From NCBI GenBank assembly GCA_018292915.2, contig JACVVK020000526.1, positions 133,501 through 197,500 on the forward strand: a stretch of DNA of 64,000 bases, written 5' to 3'. Below are positions 31,659-43,139 of this stretch, piece by piece; the first letter of the stretch is position 1; each line of letters opens with the position of its first letter. This stretch comes from Batillaria attramentaria (Eukaryota > Mollusca > Gastropoda > Batillariidae). The notes beneath the pieces are model-generated. The model did no database searches and was not told the origin of the DNA. It saw only the letters and a list, made by a program, of their open reading frames with translations. The translations under genes were made by a program, and so were the position numbers.

Positions 31659-32992
31659 GTGTCCGCAGTTAACCTTAACATGGGCCTTTTCTCAGAATCT
31701 ACAAATAGCAGAGGCACCAAACTTGGCCTGCTGATAGACAGCCATGAGACCTTTCAAAACATACCATATTGATTGACCTTGACCCAAGGTCAAGGCCACT
31801 AAAGCTGTCTGTTTGCTGGGTTTCATTGGCATTTTCTCAGAATCTAGAAAAGCCAGAGACATCAAACTTTGTATGATTATAGACATTGACAACACCTTTA
31901 CTGACATACCTGTATTCAGTGGTTTTGAGTCAAGGTCAAGGCCATACAAGCTGTTTGCGGAAATGCTTCCAAAACCTTAACATTGACATTTTCTCAGAAA
32001 CAATAAATGGCAGAAGCACCAAACCTGGCTTGCTGATAGACAGCCGTAAGACCTTTCAAAACATACCATATTGACTGACCTTGATCCAAGTTCAAGGTCA
32101 CCAAAGCTGTTTGTTTGGAAATTTTACATTTGCATTTTCTCAGAATCTAGAAAAGCCAGAGACATCAAACTTTGTATGATTATAGACATTGACAACACCT
32201 TTACCGACATACCTGTATTTAGTGGCTTTGAGTCAAGGTCAAGGCCATACAAGCTGTTTGCGGAAACGCTTCCAAAACCTTAACATTGACATTTTCTCAG
32301 AAACAATAAATGGCAGAAGCACCAAACCTGGCTTGCTGATAGACAGCAGTAAGACCTTCCAAGGCATACTGTTTGAATGACCTTGACTGAAGGTCAAGGT
32401 CACTAAATCTGTCTCACTGGAAATTTACAATTGCCATTTTCTCAAAATCTAGGGATACCAGAGACATCAAACTTTGTACGGTGATAGACATTGTCAAAAC
32501 CTGTACTGGCATACTTGTATTCAATTTCCTTGAGTCAAGGTCAAGGCCACTCAAATTGTTTTGCGGAGTCCTTAACGTTAGCATTTTCTTGGAAACAACA
32601 AACAGCAGAGACACCAAACAAGGCAAAATGATAGGCAGCAATGAGACCTATGCAGACATAGCCTTTTGAATGAACTTGACTCAAGGTCAAGGTCAATACA
32701 GCTGTCTGTTATGAAATTTTACATTACCGTTTGTACGGAAGCTGCGAAAACTGGAGCTATCAAACGTGGCATAAAGATAGTCAATGATAAGCTCTTCACT
32801 TACAGATCTCATTTGAATGACCTTGACCCAAAGTCAAGGTGATACACGCTGTCCTTGGAAAACTGTTATGTTGCCATTTGCCTTTTTCTTAGGAACTATG
32901 AACACAAGAGACATCTTACTTCAGGATAGACAGTGATAGCTTTACAAACATACTCTTTTGAATGACCTTGACCCATCTCACAAGTGAGCCAA
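31538..32992. mobile_element. Inverted-repeat-bounded element with ~150-bp internal tandem subunits
   Basis: TTGGCTCACTTGTG (31538-31551) is the exact reverse complement of CACAAGTGAGCCAA (32979-32992). After the left end come (CTGT)n (31587-31657) and about eight to nine subunits, each with CATTTTCTCAGAA, an AGAGAC/CACCAAACTT word, TGATAGACA, and a closing TGACCTTGA...CAAGGTCAAGG. Alternate subunits are most alike, giving a 303-bp period (31831 to 32134; 31981 to 32284). There is no transposase and no long frame. Confidence 0.8.
31587..31657. repeat. (CTGT)n microsatellite
   Basis: CTGT tetramers inside the inverted-repeat element, ahead of the subunit array. The short Cys-Leu-Ser-Val frame is an artefact. 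Confidence 0.95.
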
Positions 32993-32999
32993 GGAGGCG

Positions 33000-33440
33000 T
33001 TGCTCCTCTAGTTAAAACATAGTTATATATTCCACACAAATACAATACAAACAATGTACAATACAGTGCGCGTGTGCTTAATACTGAAAGTAACCGTATG
33101 CAACCTCGCCCACATCTGCACACAAGCCGCTTGCACATAGATATGATTCACTTTAACCCATGTACAGTATGCCATAAAGCGTATGTGCATGTTATGTAGG
33201 TATTTCTCAACTTGTCCTATATTATATATACGCACACGCCCACACACGTACACACCCGAACACCCACACACCCCTGCCCACAGATCCCTGGAGCCTTTTA
33301 CACGACTAAGTTGGTGTACGTAAGCCAGTCTTGGGATAATTTTTCTGATTTCCCAGAACCGCGTTGTTGCAAATTTCAATGGCATATCTGTCTTTTAGTA
33401 TTTGGGAGATTATTGTTCGGAGTTGATATGTTAAATCCTC
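33000..33440. other. No recognised feature
   Basis: Mixed sequence with CA-rich patches at 33235-33275. A 120-codon minus-strand frame (33023-33385) overlaps other open frames and lacks motifs I know. Confidence 0.4.
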
Positions 33441-33444
33441 TATG

Positions 33445-33720
33445 TTTGTAACCACTGCCGCTTTCGAAGCAACATGGCTTTTCTCCTGACAGAAGAATTT
33501 GACCGTGACCGTTTTCGTGACTTTGTGACTTCTAATAGTAGAAAAGTACGGCCCATTCCTGAACAGACTGGGACGCGACAAATATTCTAAAAATAGCCAC
33601 CAATCAGCGCCGTCTTGCTGGTCCTCAGTTCGCAACCAAATAACGTTGTCTGCTCAGTACACGAAACACTTCTAGAACAACATACACGCCGACCAGTCTG
33701 ACCAGTAGTTTTCGAAACAC
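33445..33720. repeat. Unclassified repeat, inverted copy of 25060-25555, without SINEs
   Basis: On the minus strand it reads the same ordered words as 25060-25555. CTGTTCAGGAATGGGCCG (33554-33571, minus strand) is the unoccupied target of the SINE-A at 25221. Confidence 0.8.
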
Positions 33721-33789
33721 GTGTCAGTCTACCGACGTACGTTTGTAGAGCGTTCCAAAAACGAACACTGGACATAAATCAATTCATCT

Positions 33790-34330
33790 AGCTTCGTTTG
33801 TAGTGATGGTCAACTGTGTCTGTTTATGTTTCTGTTATTGTCTTATGAAAAGGTAGCATTCTTATGTTCCTGAGAGGCTGCGTAGACCCGACACCACTAC
33901 GTATTCAATGTCTTCTAATGTTCAATGCAACAAACCACTTGTCAATAAATTATTCCCATGTCTCACCCCTTTTAACATGGCCACATTTCTGTTCTATGAG
34001 ATTTTAAAAAGAAGGAGAGCAACCTGACGTGATTCATGCACATAGCATCGACTTTTCGGCCATGTCAAGTTAAACCTTCGTCAGAATAGATGAAAAATGG
34101 ATTCGATACGGAAGGAAAGCAACATCATGATAAACGCTGACAGCATCGACTTTTCGGTTATGCCATAAAGTTCAATCTTTGACAGCGATTCTTTTCGATT
34201 TTAAAGCGGCCCATCTCAGCAAAGGGAACGGATAGGTTAGTGGGCGGTGCAAGGGAGCAAGCAACACCTAAAGTGTTAAAAAAAAAGCAGGCAATGTGAC
34301 TACAGCGTCAGTGAGCCCCCAAGTGCCAAG
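33790..34330. other. No gene; a short local duplication
   Basis: CATCGACTTTTCGGCCATG (34048) and CATCGACTTTTCGGTTATG (34144) with similar flanks (AGCAACCTGACGTGATTCAT versus AGCAACATCATGATAAACGC) indicate a diverged ~96-bp tandem duplication. Nothing else is recognised. Confidence 0.5.
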
Positions 34331-34365
34331 TGCTTTTCCAACCAGACCACTTTATGAACACTTTA

Positions 34366-34600
34366 ACAAAGGGTTTTTGGTGTAGTGGTCGAGGTATCCG
34401 ACTTCGGATCTTGAGCCGCCCGATTCGATTCCCTGGTGAGCAGGAATCTGGGTGGATTTTTCCTTTCAAAATCGAGTCAGAATCGCGTCAGTGCAGACTT
34501 GTTGACGGTGCCTGTCCCACTCTCGTGTACACACGCACGCACAAATGTCAAGTGTCCACGCTACAAATCCCACGTCCATCTTTCAAAGAAGAGTAGGCTG
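34366..34600 (+). mobile_element. SINE-C copy (tRNA-derived)
   Basis: Head TTTTTGGTGTAGTGGTCGAG (box A TGGTGTAGTGG), box B GATTCGATTCC. The body matches 8466-8705 at GTGCCTGTCCCACTC, CACACGCACGCACAA and AAGTGTCCACGCTACAAATC. Confidence 0.6.
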
Positions 34601-35370
34601 TGGCCGGTGGCGTGGAAAACAGAAATATTGTCACACACACACCAGAGTGAATAGCAAGGTGAAGGTTTGCACATAAAGTAGAGCTTAGCAGCAGCAGGCT
34701 TTCACTGCGTCGTCCTTCAGCCCCGCGGCGCCATGAGCAGAAGAGATGGCTATGTGCACCGAGGAGAAGTCTACCATACCACACCATACCATATTCTGCA
34801 CCAGAGAAAACTATAAAATCTTACGAGCTCGACCCGATCAGCCGAACTTCCGTCTGCTTCAGTTGCTGTGCAAACACCGCAAACGATGTTTCTCTTCTCT
34901 TCTCTATCACAATCAGTGTGCGTGTGGTTTGTTTTGCCGTGTTTTCTCTCTACTTCAGTTTCTATCTGTGTGTGGCTTGGCGCAAGGTACATCAGCAGCC
35001 CTCTCTCTTCCACGTCCCACCTTGCAGACAAGTCAGGTTTTGTGGCCTCTGGACCTTAACGGTTCTAATTATTCTTGAACTAATGTGATTTTCTGTCAAT
35101 AAACTTTATGTAGATGTAATGTGTAGTCTCGTATTCTTTACGCATTCTCTCGATCTTAACATTGTTCTCATTGATGTGATATATTTTAGATTAGAATGTC
35201 TGTGCATGTTTTTATTGCTTTGTACGGACATTTCACGATAATAGCACTTGTATCACCTCTCTATACTTTTCCGGGGAACAACAACAACAACAAAAATGCC
35301 ATAAACTAAGATTAGTGACTCATGGGGCTTAATCGTGTAAAATGTATCTTGACAAATAGAAGCGAATGTC
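34600..35370. other. No recognised gene; frame followed by AATAAA
   Basis: A plus-strand frame at 34746-35078 (110 codons) has no recognised motif. AATAAA lies 20 bp after its stop (35098-35103), which could be a polyadenylation signal, but the frame has overlapping open alternatives and no support. Confidence 0.3.
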
Positions 35371-35439
35371 AGTGCAGTGTGCTTCTTGCTGTTGTATTTT
35401 TGTCATAATCTAATCATCTCCAGCGACCTCCATGTAATG

Positions 35440-35650
35440 TTACACACGCGAACAAAGCCTGAGCGGAAAGAAGACATTCATTTTTTTTTAAACCCCTGTC
35501 AGGTGCGTGCCCTTGAATGGTCTGTGCATGATAATTTGTCTTTCCAGATTGAAGGGTGACTATGGTGGCTGAAGCTAATATGCAATATATAGGCATTTTG
35601 AGGCCTTGTGCATTTCTATTCTTTGACGTACATTTTACTGGATTCCACTT
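35440..35650 (+). repeat. Unclassified interspersed repeat, copy 1
   Basis: It shares with 39755-39970 (inverted) the words GACATTCATTT, CCTGTCAGGT, CGTGCCCTTGAATGGTCTGT, GGGTGACTAT, GAGGCTAATA-like, AATATATAGGCATTTTGA and TGCATTT.TATTCTTTGAC. Class unknown. Confidence 0.75.
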
Positions 35651-35769
35651 TGTCTGTGTGAAAGAGGAAAGGGGACAACATGTCAACCACAGAACGGCTG
35701 ATAATATAACACTCTACTTCAATATAAAGGCGTGTCCATGCTCACATTTCATATTTGTCTTTACCTGAG

Positions 35770-35944
35770 AGGGGCGGGGGGTGGGGGTGGGACTTTAACG
35801 TCCTTTTCCACCACGTATGCGTGACATCAAAGACGGGGCAACGAGAAAAAAAGCCAGCACAAACATTCGGCCCCAGTCCGGATTCGAACTCACGACCCGA
35901 GCATTCAAAGTCCAACGCTCTACCATTCGGTTATCCCGGCTCCC
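35770..35944 (-). mobile_element. SINE-A copy, full length, perfect 12-bp target duplication
   Basis: Tail GGGTGGGACTTTAACGTCC, body CGAATGTTTGTGCTGGC on the minus strand, box B GAGTTCGAATC, head with ATGGTAGAGCG and GGGAGCCGGGATAACC. TCTTTACCTGAG occurs at 35758-35769 and again at 35945-35956. Confidence 0.96.
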
Positions 35945-35999
35945 TCTTTACCTGAGGGAAATCGATGTCAAAACGTTCGAATATTCAAGCAGTAGCACC

Positions 36000-36580
36000 A
36001 GAAACACTCTCCGCTCTCGTAACTGACCCCTCCCCCCCCCCCCCCACCCCGTGTGGGTGAAACAGCCCGAGACCTGGCGAGTGTCGATGGCGGAAGACTG
36101 GGAACAGCAGAACAGAGCCGTTAACGTCAGCGCGGGGCGATAAGGCGTGTTGCCGCCTCAGTGTGAGATACCTGATAGCAAAGGTGCGATCGCACGAGCA
36201 TAGGTGTCTCTCACGAAACGTACACGAGCAAAAGGTGTCCCTCACGAGACCAGCTTGCTGTCTGGTTTTGATACGGTAGGGATTGACGTGTGCTGATCTC
36301 TTACACTTGTCGTGGACAAAGGGCTTTTAACTCAAAGAAACCCATCCGTTCGCCTTTGACTTTGTGGGGGTTGGTTCTGCGTGCCTTTTACAAGCCCTTG
36401 GGCCTCAGACGCCACTTGGAGTCACCAAAGTACCTCTGTGTTCTCTCTCGGCCTTTGAAGCTGAGATACGTTGTCGTGTGCTTTTAAAAGGATGCTGACA
36501 CACGTAAGGCAGAACGGCGTCAGAGATAGCGGGAACACATAGATGGATCTTTGTTTTTGCTGTCTGGACACCGACCAGTG
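36000..36580. other. No recognised feature
   Basis: Mixed sequence with a C-run at 36029-36042. Small frames only. Confidence 0.45.
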
Positions 36581-36644
36581 TTTTTTGTGTGTGTGTGTGT
36601 GTGTACGCGGCCCACCTTATTCCACTAAAATTGTTGTTGTTGTT

Positions 36645-36760
36645 TGTATGTTTGTTTGGAATTCTCTCCCTCATTCACTCCGCCGAGCACCCTCCCTTGA
36701 AACTTTCAAGAATAACCCTAAAACCCACCTGTTTTCTGCCCATAACACCACTAGCACTTA
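36645..36760 (+). pseudogene. Non-LTR retrotransposon ORF2 C-terminal scrap
   Basis: The frame ending at 36761 reads VWNSLPHSLRRAPSLETFKN followed by NPKTHLFSAH, the WNSLP...FK..LKTHLF signature of Jockey/CR1/L2-type ORF2 C-termini. It is followed by TAACTGTTCTGGATTGCATC and a GT tract (36783-36825). The upstream part is replaced by GT and GTT repeats, so only about 35 codons remain. Confidence 0.75.
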
Positions 36761-36778
36761 ACTGTTCTGGATTGCATC

Positions 36779-36780
<2 letters not shown>

Positions 36781-36825
<45 letters not shown>
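36781..36825. repeat. (GT)n microsatellite
   Basis: GT repeats immediately after the retrotransposon scrap. Confidence 0.97.
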
Positions 36826-36826
<1 letters not shown>

Positions 36827-36846
36827 CCTCGGAAATAAAAAAAAAT

Positions 36847-36972
36847 GTCTGCATGGATTTAAATTTGGGTTGGTGGGAGTCTTGCACTTTGGACGTCGGT
36901 TGTACTCGTGTATGCTGTAGTAAGAGCCGTCGAGGAACGAACCGTTAATCTTGCCTGATTTTCGCAAAAAGG
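36847..36972 (+). repeat. Unclassified repeat, copy 1 (partner at 54.24 kb)
   Basis: It shares TGTCTGCATGGATTTAAATT, CTCGTGT.TGCTGTA-like, GAGCCGTCGAGGAAC and AATCTTGCCTGATTTTCGCA with 54236-54360, in the same order. It ends in a poly-A run (36975-36996), consistent with a retroposed 3' end. Confidence 0.7.
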
Positions 36973-37051
36973 ACAAAAAAAAAAAAAAAAAAAAAACGTG
37001 GGATACTCATGCGTGGTACGTGATATGTTAAACGTCGTATGTCCATGTTTC

Positions 37052-37345
37052 TTAAGCTAACTTGTGTTTTGGAACAATTTCGCCTGTGAGTGCGCCTGTA
37101 CGCTGGAAATACTCTTTCTTGATGACTAGTACAGCTCTTAATGCGATACAATGTTGGGTTTTTTTTTTTTTACATTTTTGCGCAAGCGGTCAAAGTCCCG
37201 CTCAGCGTATAAGCCGCGTCAGCTAGTGAGTACGCTTCTGTTGGCTCAGTGCTAGCAAATGAGACGGTGCCATTGGGCAGGTGTTTAAGTGATGTGATGC
37301 TAAACATCACGAAAACATCTCAGAAGGATCTGTGAGCATAAAAAA
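37052..37345 (+). repeat. Unclassified interspersed repeat, copy 2
   Basis: Partner of 12858-13200, interrupted by a T12 run at 37159. A 3-unit repeat of CCCTTTAAATCTTGAAAA follows at 37361-37425. Confidence 0.7.
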
Positions 37346-37429
37346 TCATAAAGATTGTCCCTTTAAATCTTGAAAAATCCCTCTTTAAATCTTGAAAATA
37401 CCCCCCTTTAAATCTTGAAATGTGAATTC

Positions 37430-37780
37430 TTTCTACAAAACTGCAGGCATGTCCATGACGACCATGATAATCAATTGAACTGCATTTCCACGTACTTGAT
37501 CAGTTACTCTGCGCTGCTACTACCGTCAAAAACTCTGGCCGTACGATCTCTGCCCAACGACATACAGACAGATAATTGTATACAGACAGCTCTGCCAAAT
37601 CAGATCAGATAAATCCAAGATCAAATCAGAGGACATCTAACCTCCACCTACACAAAAAGTTATCTTCAGCATTTGCGAGTTCTGAATGCGAGGGACCAAA
37701 GGAGACAATTTAAATGACAATAGCAGTTCCATTTTCATTCCAGTCTATGGCCCTTCTGCGTCTAAATGGGTTTACGAAGG
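37430..37780. other. No recognised feature
   Basis: Mixed sequence without long frames. Confidence 0.45.
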
Positions 37781-37782
37781 GT

Positions 37783-37783
<1 letters not shown>

Positions 37784-37835
<52 letters not shown>

Positions 37836-37908
37836 GACACACACACTAGGACGCACCGTCTCACACACACACACACTTGGACGCACCGTGACACACACAC
37901 TTGGACGG

Positions 37909-37947
<39 letters not shown>

Positions 37948-37965
37948 GACGCACCGTCACACACG

Positions 37966-38020
<55 letters not shown>
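37784..38020. repeat. (CA)n block interspersed with TTGGACGCACCGT words
   Basis: CA runs alternate with CTTGGACACAC, CTAGGACGCACCGTCT, CTTGGACGCACCGTGA, CTTGGACGGACC and ATGGACGCACCGTC, giving an irregular higher-order microsatellite of ~25-40 bp units. Confidence 0.9.
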
Positions 38021-38029
38021 CCTTTAAAC

Positions 38030-38680
38030 TTTTGAGACCAAATGGGAGATAATCTGTAAGACGAGTTCTCTGCCCCTAATACCCACTTGGCAATTTGCGT
38101 TCTCCCCGAACCCCTAGCGCGACAGCCGACACAATAGACACGAGATTGTGATGTGCACTGGCACTGCACACACGAAGCACAGAAGGGGGCTGCAGAATAA
38201 TTACTCTTGAGGCTGCGAGAGCTGACGTTTCGCATTAGGGACCCCTTGAGTTGGGCTTTGATTGGCAGAATCTGTGTCGGTTATCTACACTCCGGCAGCT
38301 TACTGCGAGACGTCCAGGCGAGGGTAAGACCACGAAACCAACGTCTAGACAGATGACAGAATTCAGGCGTAGCCCTCAGCTATCAAAATTTCGTTCAAGT
38401 ACCGTAAAACGAACGCAGCTTAGATGTGAAGGTTAAAGCAACGTTCACGTCAAACAGAATCAAAGATATTAAAGCTTTAAGCCTATGGCCTTGGATGGTA
38501 GACATTGTTGGTTGGTTTCATTGCGCGGAACTTGTCACGTCAGATCAGCTCTACACGACTTTATTTTCAAACAGAACGAAGCAAAACAAATTTGAATTAC
38601 TCTGAGATGATTACTGAAGCCAAGATGTACACCATGTCAACTTGTGATACCCACAGAGGGGCAAAGCAAAACGAAACGAA
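38030..38680. other. No recognised feature
   Basis: Mixed sequence. Small frames without motifs. Confidence 0.45.
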
Positions 38681-38685
38681 ACGAA

Positions 38686-38914
38686 ATAATAATAATGATA
38701 ATAATAAGCGCAGAATATAGGCGCTTTATCCCAAATATTTGACTCAGAGCGCCGCGAGCTGAACCCAACACGAACGCCCACGTGAATCACACGCATTCTC
38801 TCACACACTGGACATGAACACATTACAATCACGTGGTGTGAAGGGCCAGCTCAGCAATTCAAGTTTTAATCATTTGTTTTTGAATTTTGTGGCCTGAACA
38901 TTTCCAAAGCAGAG
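38686..38914 (-). mobile_element. SINE-B 3' half, 5' truncated
   Basis: Minus-strand SINE-B distal part, with the tail ATT repeats at 38686-38706, the hairpin region GGCGCTTTATCCCAAATATT TGACTCAGAGCGCC (one arm mutated), GTGAATCACACGCATTCTCT and ATCACGTGGTGTGAAGGG. It ends at TTTCCAAAGCAGAG, the same break as the copy at 13215-13451. Confidence 0.87.
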
Positions 38915-38983
38915 CAGAAATGAAACGAACGAAAACAAAACAAAACAAAACAAAACAAAACATCCCCCTCCAGCAAAGAAAAC

Positions 38984-39150
38984 GGGGAGCTGGGGTGGTC
39001 GAATGGTAGAGCGTTGGACTTCTAATGCTCGGGTCGTGAGTTCGATCCCGGCTGGGGCCAAATATTTGTGCTGGCTTTTTCATCGTTGCCCCGTCTTTGA
39101 TATCACCCTATGTGGTGGAAAAGGACGTTAAACCCCCAAACACCCACCCT
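38984..39150 (+). mobile_element. SINE-A copy, full length, with target duplication
   Basis: Head GGGAGCTGGGGTGGTCGAAT, box B GAGTTCGATCC, body CCAAATATTTGTGCTGGC, tail GGACGTTAAACCCCC. CCAGCAAAGAAAAC (38970-38983) and CCACCAAAGAAAAC (39151-39164) form a 14-bp duplication with one mismatch. Confidence 0.94.
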
Positions 39151-39169
39151 CCACCAAAGAAAACAAAAT

Positions 39170-39740
39170 GCACGTCTTCTAACAAAAGAAATTCTTCATC
39201 TTCAGACAGGCGCCAACCACAGGTAGTGAACACTCTCGGACCTGGGAAGAACACCATTAGAAATGGCAAAAGATTTGGGGGCAGCAAAAAAAAAAAAAAA
39301 AAAAAACCACATCGAGACCATACGCAGCTCAGTCAGTGTACACGCCACTGAAGCCAGATATGAACACTCTATCCACCGATAAAAGCCAAAACTGGAAGCC
39401 GGCGTTTGGACGCAAAACACTAGCAGTCCCCCAATCCAAGGACACATTCCGAGCAACATTATCAGGCATCTCCTCGCGCGATGCATAGTGTCCCAGGATC
39501 TCCAGTTATGAAACAACAAATCATCTGACATGATCCAGAAAAGCTTGTAGCAGTCCACAGTTATTTGTAGCTTACTGGATCCAGTATCTGTGCTGGCTGC
39601 AGCTGTCAAGGAATTAGGGGAGCCGAAAGACAATAATGGATGGCCTCATGCGTGCACCGAGTTTCCCCATTCTTTGGCACATTCTCGTCTAATATTAGCT
39701 CCGCTACATCGTGTTGCGTGAGCTGACTTGCACAGGGTGG
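39170..39740. other. No recognised feature; A-rich run
   Basis: Mixed sequence with an A20 run at 39287-39306. A 143-codon minus-strand frame (39202-39633) includes residues encoded by that run, which makes it doubtful. Confidence 0.35.
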
Positions 39741-39754
39741 TGGTGCAAGACAGC

Positions 39755-39970
39755 TTTTGTTTTTAGCAGTGCGGCATACAGGTCAAAGAATACAAATGCA
39801 GGAAGCTTCAAAATGCCTATATATTCTCTATTAGCCTCAGGCATCATAGTCACCCCTAAAATGCTTCCATCTAGAAACAAAACTTACCACGCACAGACCA
39901 TTCAAGGGCACGTACCTGACAGGAGTTTTTTTTTTTTAAATGAATGTCTCCTTTCTGCTCAGGCCTCACT
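39755..39970 (-). repeat. Unclassified interspersed repeat, copy 2 (inverted)
   Basis: Reverse-complement partner of 35440-35650, with a T11 run at 39927-39938 opposite the T9 run at 35482. Confidence 0.75.
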
Positions 39971-40180
39971 GGAGTAATGCTAGTTTACTTTTTGTTTAGG
40001 CCAGAAAGCCACTTCACCCAAATCCATTCACGCCACCTTTGCCTCTCATGTCTCAGCGTCATTGGCGTCTTGCCTCCTCTTGCAGCCCCCTGGCATGCAC
40101 CTTGCCCTGCAACAATAACGAAAATTACAACACTTGACCCCACGTTCAATTTGGTTCTTATTCCTGCATAAAGCCTACAT

Positions 40181-40357
40181 TCAAGGGTTGGGTGCGTGTC
40201 TGGGGGTTTAACGTCCTTTTCCACCACAGACGGGTGATATCAAAGACGCGACAACGATGAAAAAGCCAGCACAAATATTTGGCCCCAGCCGGGGTACGCA
40301 CTCACGACCCGAGCATTGAGAGTCCAACGCTCTACCATTCGGCCACCCCGGCTCCCT
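40181..40357 (-). mobile_element. SINE-A copy, full length
   Basis: Minus-strand tail GGGGGTTTAACGTCC, body CCAAATATTTGTGCTGGC, box B GAGTGCGTACC (mutated), head GGAGCCGGGGTGGCCGAATG. Flanks ACATTCAAG and AGATTGAAG may be a degraded duplication. Confidence 0.92.
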
Positions 40358-40715
40358 CTAGATTGAAGGACCAGGTTAAAAGCAAACCAAAACAAAACAA
40401 ACAAGCGCACGAACAGGCAAAAACAAAAGCAAACAAAGACCAAACTCCAACAAAACAATAACAAAAAATCTTGGCTGGGTTCCTTTCTTTTGAAGCCACG
40501 CGTAGCTAACGGCATGCCACCGCAACACTAAAAATAGCCGACTTACCGGAAGTAATAACCTGTTATTGTGATTCGATTTCCGGTATAAATCTGAATGGAG
40601 GACAGGCGTTTGTTTTTCATTACAATCACTGATTAGAACTCCAGGTTTTAACTGCATGGCCACGTGCACCGACGCTTTCCCTTCGTCCCAGTAAATAATT
40701 ACGTCCTACTGCACC

Positions 40716-41115
40716 GGGGCGGTCGGTGGTCTAGTGGTTAAGAGACTTGTCACCAATGCGAGAGGTCAAGGGTTCGAGTCCCACTCGGGGCACAGAATTT
40801 TTCCTTCTCGTATGTGGCACCGTTCATTCGGGCCGATCGTCGGGGATTCTCTCCGGGTACTCCGGCTTCCTCCCCCTCTGCTTTGGAATTGTTCAGCCCA
40901 CCAAATTTAAAAAATAAATGCAATTCTAAATTCCGAAATTTAAATAGCTGAGCTGACCCTTCGCACCACGTGATTGTAATGTGTTTACATCCAGTGTGTG
41001 TGAGAGAATGCGTGTGATTCACGTGAGCGTGCGTGTTGGGTTCAGTTCGCGGCGCTTTGAGCCGATTCATGAAATTGGGTAAAGCGCCTATACAATATTC
41101 ATTATTTTTATTATC
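40716..41115 (+). mobile_element. SINE-B copy, full length
   Basis: Head GGCGGTCGGTGGTCTAGTGG (box A perfect), box B GGTTCGAGTCC perfect, body GGCACCGTTCATTCGGGCCG and GGGTACTCCGGCTTCCTCC, then AGCTGACCCTTCGCACCACG, GAGAATGCGTGTGATTCACG and the 3' region GCGCTTTGAGCC...AAAGCGCC, ending in ATT-rich sequence. In this copy the CCAAATATTTGG palindrome is lost (CGATTCATGAAATTGG). Confidence 0.92.
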
Positions 41116-41119
41116 TTGA

Positions 41120-42050
41120 CGACTCGAACGCATCCATCTCTTCATTACCTCTGCCTTCCCGTTTGCACCAGGGCCACCTGTCCCGGGTTTGTGTTAAACG
41201 ACAAGGAAAGTGACAGGTTTCGGTAGGAAAAAAATCCTATGATTTCATCGTCCTCAGGCATGTTTAACCCACACTTTCCAGAGCCGTAGCACAGCTCCAA
41301 AAAGTGCTCCGGCCATAAAAAAAAAAAATAAATAAAAAGGTACGGTCCCTGGCCATTATGTTCTCCTCAGCTTCAACGGAAAAAAATACTTGAGAGTTAT
41401 AGTCTTCTGAATGTCAGTCAGTGACAATATTTCGATTAACGCTGCCGATATGTGATGTAAGTCAAGCCCCCTCCTTCCTCCTAACACACCACTGAAACTC
41501 ATGAAGACGAGTTTAATTTTGATTTTTTGCCAAAAAGTGGTCTGGCCATGGCCGGAGTGGCCGGTGGCTGCTTCGGCCCTGCTTTCGCGCTCTGTTTCCT
41601 TACTATTTTCGGACGTAAAACATTCGTAGTTAACTCACTGAAACTTTTGCACTGGCGAGTGGTGCAGAGAAAGGTAAAGGCATAACTAGGGCTAACAGGC
41701 AGTGAGGAAATATCTTGTCACTGACTCCACGCGACGGGTTTGGGACGTCTTGGAGTCCAGGCGTTCTTGTCGTCTCTCCGCGGTCTTTCCGCTGATCGGT
41801 TCTGATGGGCAAGTGTGCAGGTGTATTCTGGGAATGCTCGTCTGCAACATGCTGCAATCTTGTCGTGTTGGGCACGCCAGTGCTATGAAGTCAGACTGCT
41901 ATAGCCATGGTTCTATAGCTATTTCCATAACCATGTTTCTGGCTATTTCCAGGGATGTGGGGTGTGGGGCTTTTGGGTGGGGATGAGACTCGAGTAGGTG
42001 GGATGTTATTAATGAACGTTTACACAGCGATCTGCGGGCTGATTTCTCTA
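41120..42050. other. No recognised feature
   Basis: Mixed sequence. Short frames at 41630-41986 overlap on both strands and lack motifs. Confidence 0.45.
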
Positions 42051-42054
42051 GAGG

Positions 42055-42144
<90 letters not shown>

Positions 42145-42364
42145 CGCGCGTGTGTGCTATACGGGGGGAAAAATCATGAACAGTACAGAGAGTTCAACCA
42201 GAGTGACAGACCAGAAACACATATCAATGATACCTTGGAACTCTATTAGAAATACATGAATCACGTCGACGGTACACGTTGAAGATTTGTCGAAAATAAA
42301 GACGCTATACAGGCAGTTTTCAAATTCAAATTACACACACACACACACAAAAGTAAATCTAATT

Positions 42365-42427
<63 letters not shown>
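42055..42427. repeat. (GT)n then (CA)n microsatellites
   Basis: GT 42055-42141, CA 42334-42348 and CA 42370-42427. The GT and CA blocks are inverted to each other. Confidence 0.96.
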
Positions 42428-42428
<1 letters not shown>

Positions 42429-42516
42429 CCGTATGCGTCCAAAGCACTCACGCTCATAAAATATAAAACCACCAAACATAATTACATCTGAAACACTCGC
42501 ACACTCATAAATAAAA

Positions 42517-43136
<620 letters not shown>

Positions 43137-43139
43137 ACT

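Noticed and set aside
31500..33010. Gene regulated by nuclear receptors
   Set aside because: The TCAAGGTCA sites belong to a repeated subunit within a mobile-element-like unit, and no gene is seen next to it.
34746..35078. 110-codon frame with downstream AATAAA as a terminal exon
   Set aside because: AATAAA is common in AT-rich DNA. The frame lacks a known domain and competes with an open minus-strand frame. Kept only as a note in Part 1.
39202..39633. 143-codon minus-strand frame
   Set aside because: It includes a Phe run encoded by an A20/T20 tract and has no recognisable domain.
40716..40795. tRNA gene with perfect A and B boxes
   Set aside because: The sequence lacks a foldable cloverleaf and continues into the SINE-B body shared by five other copies.
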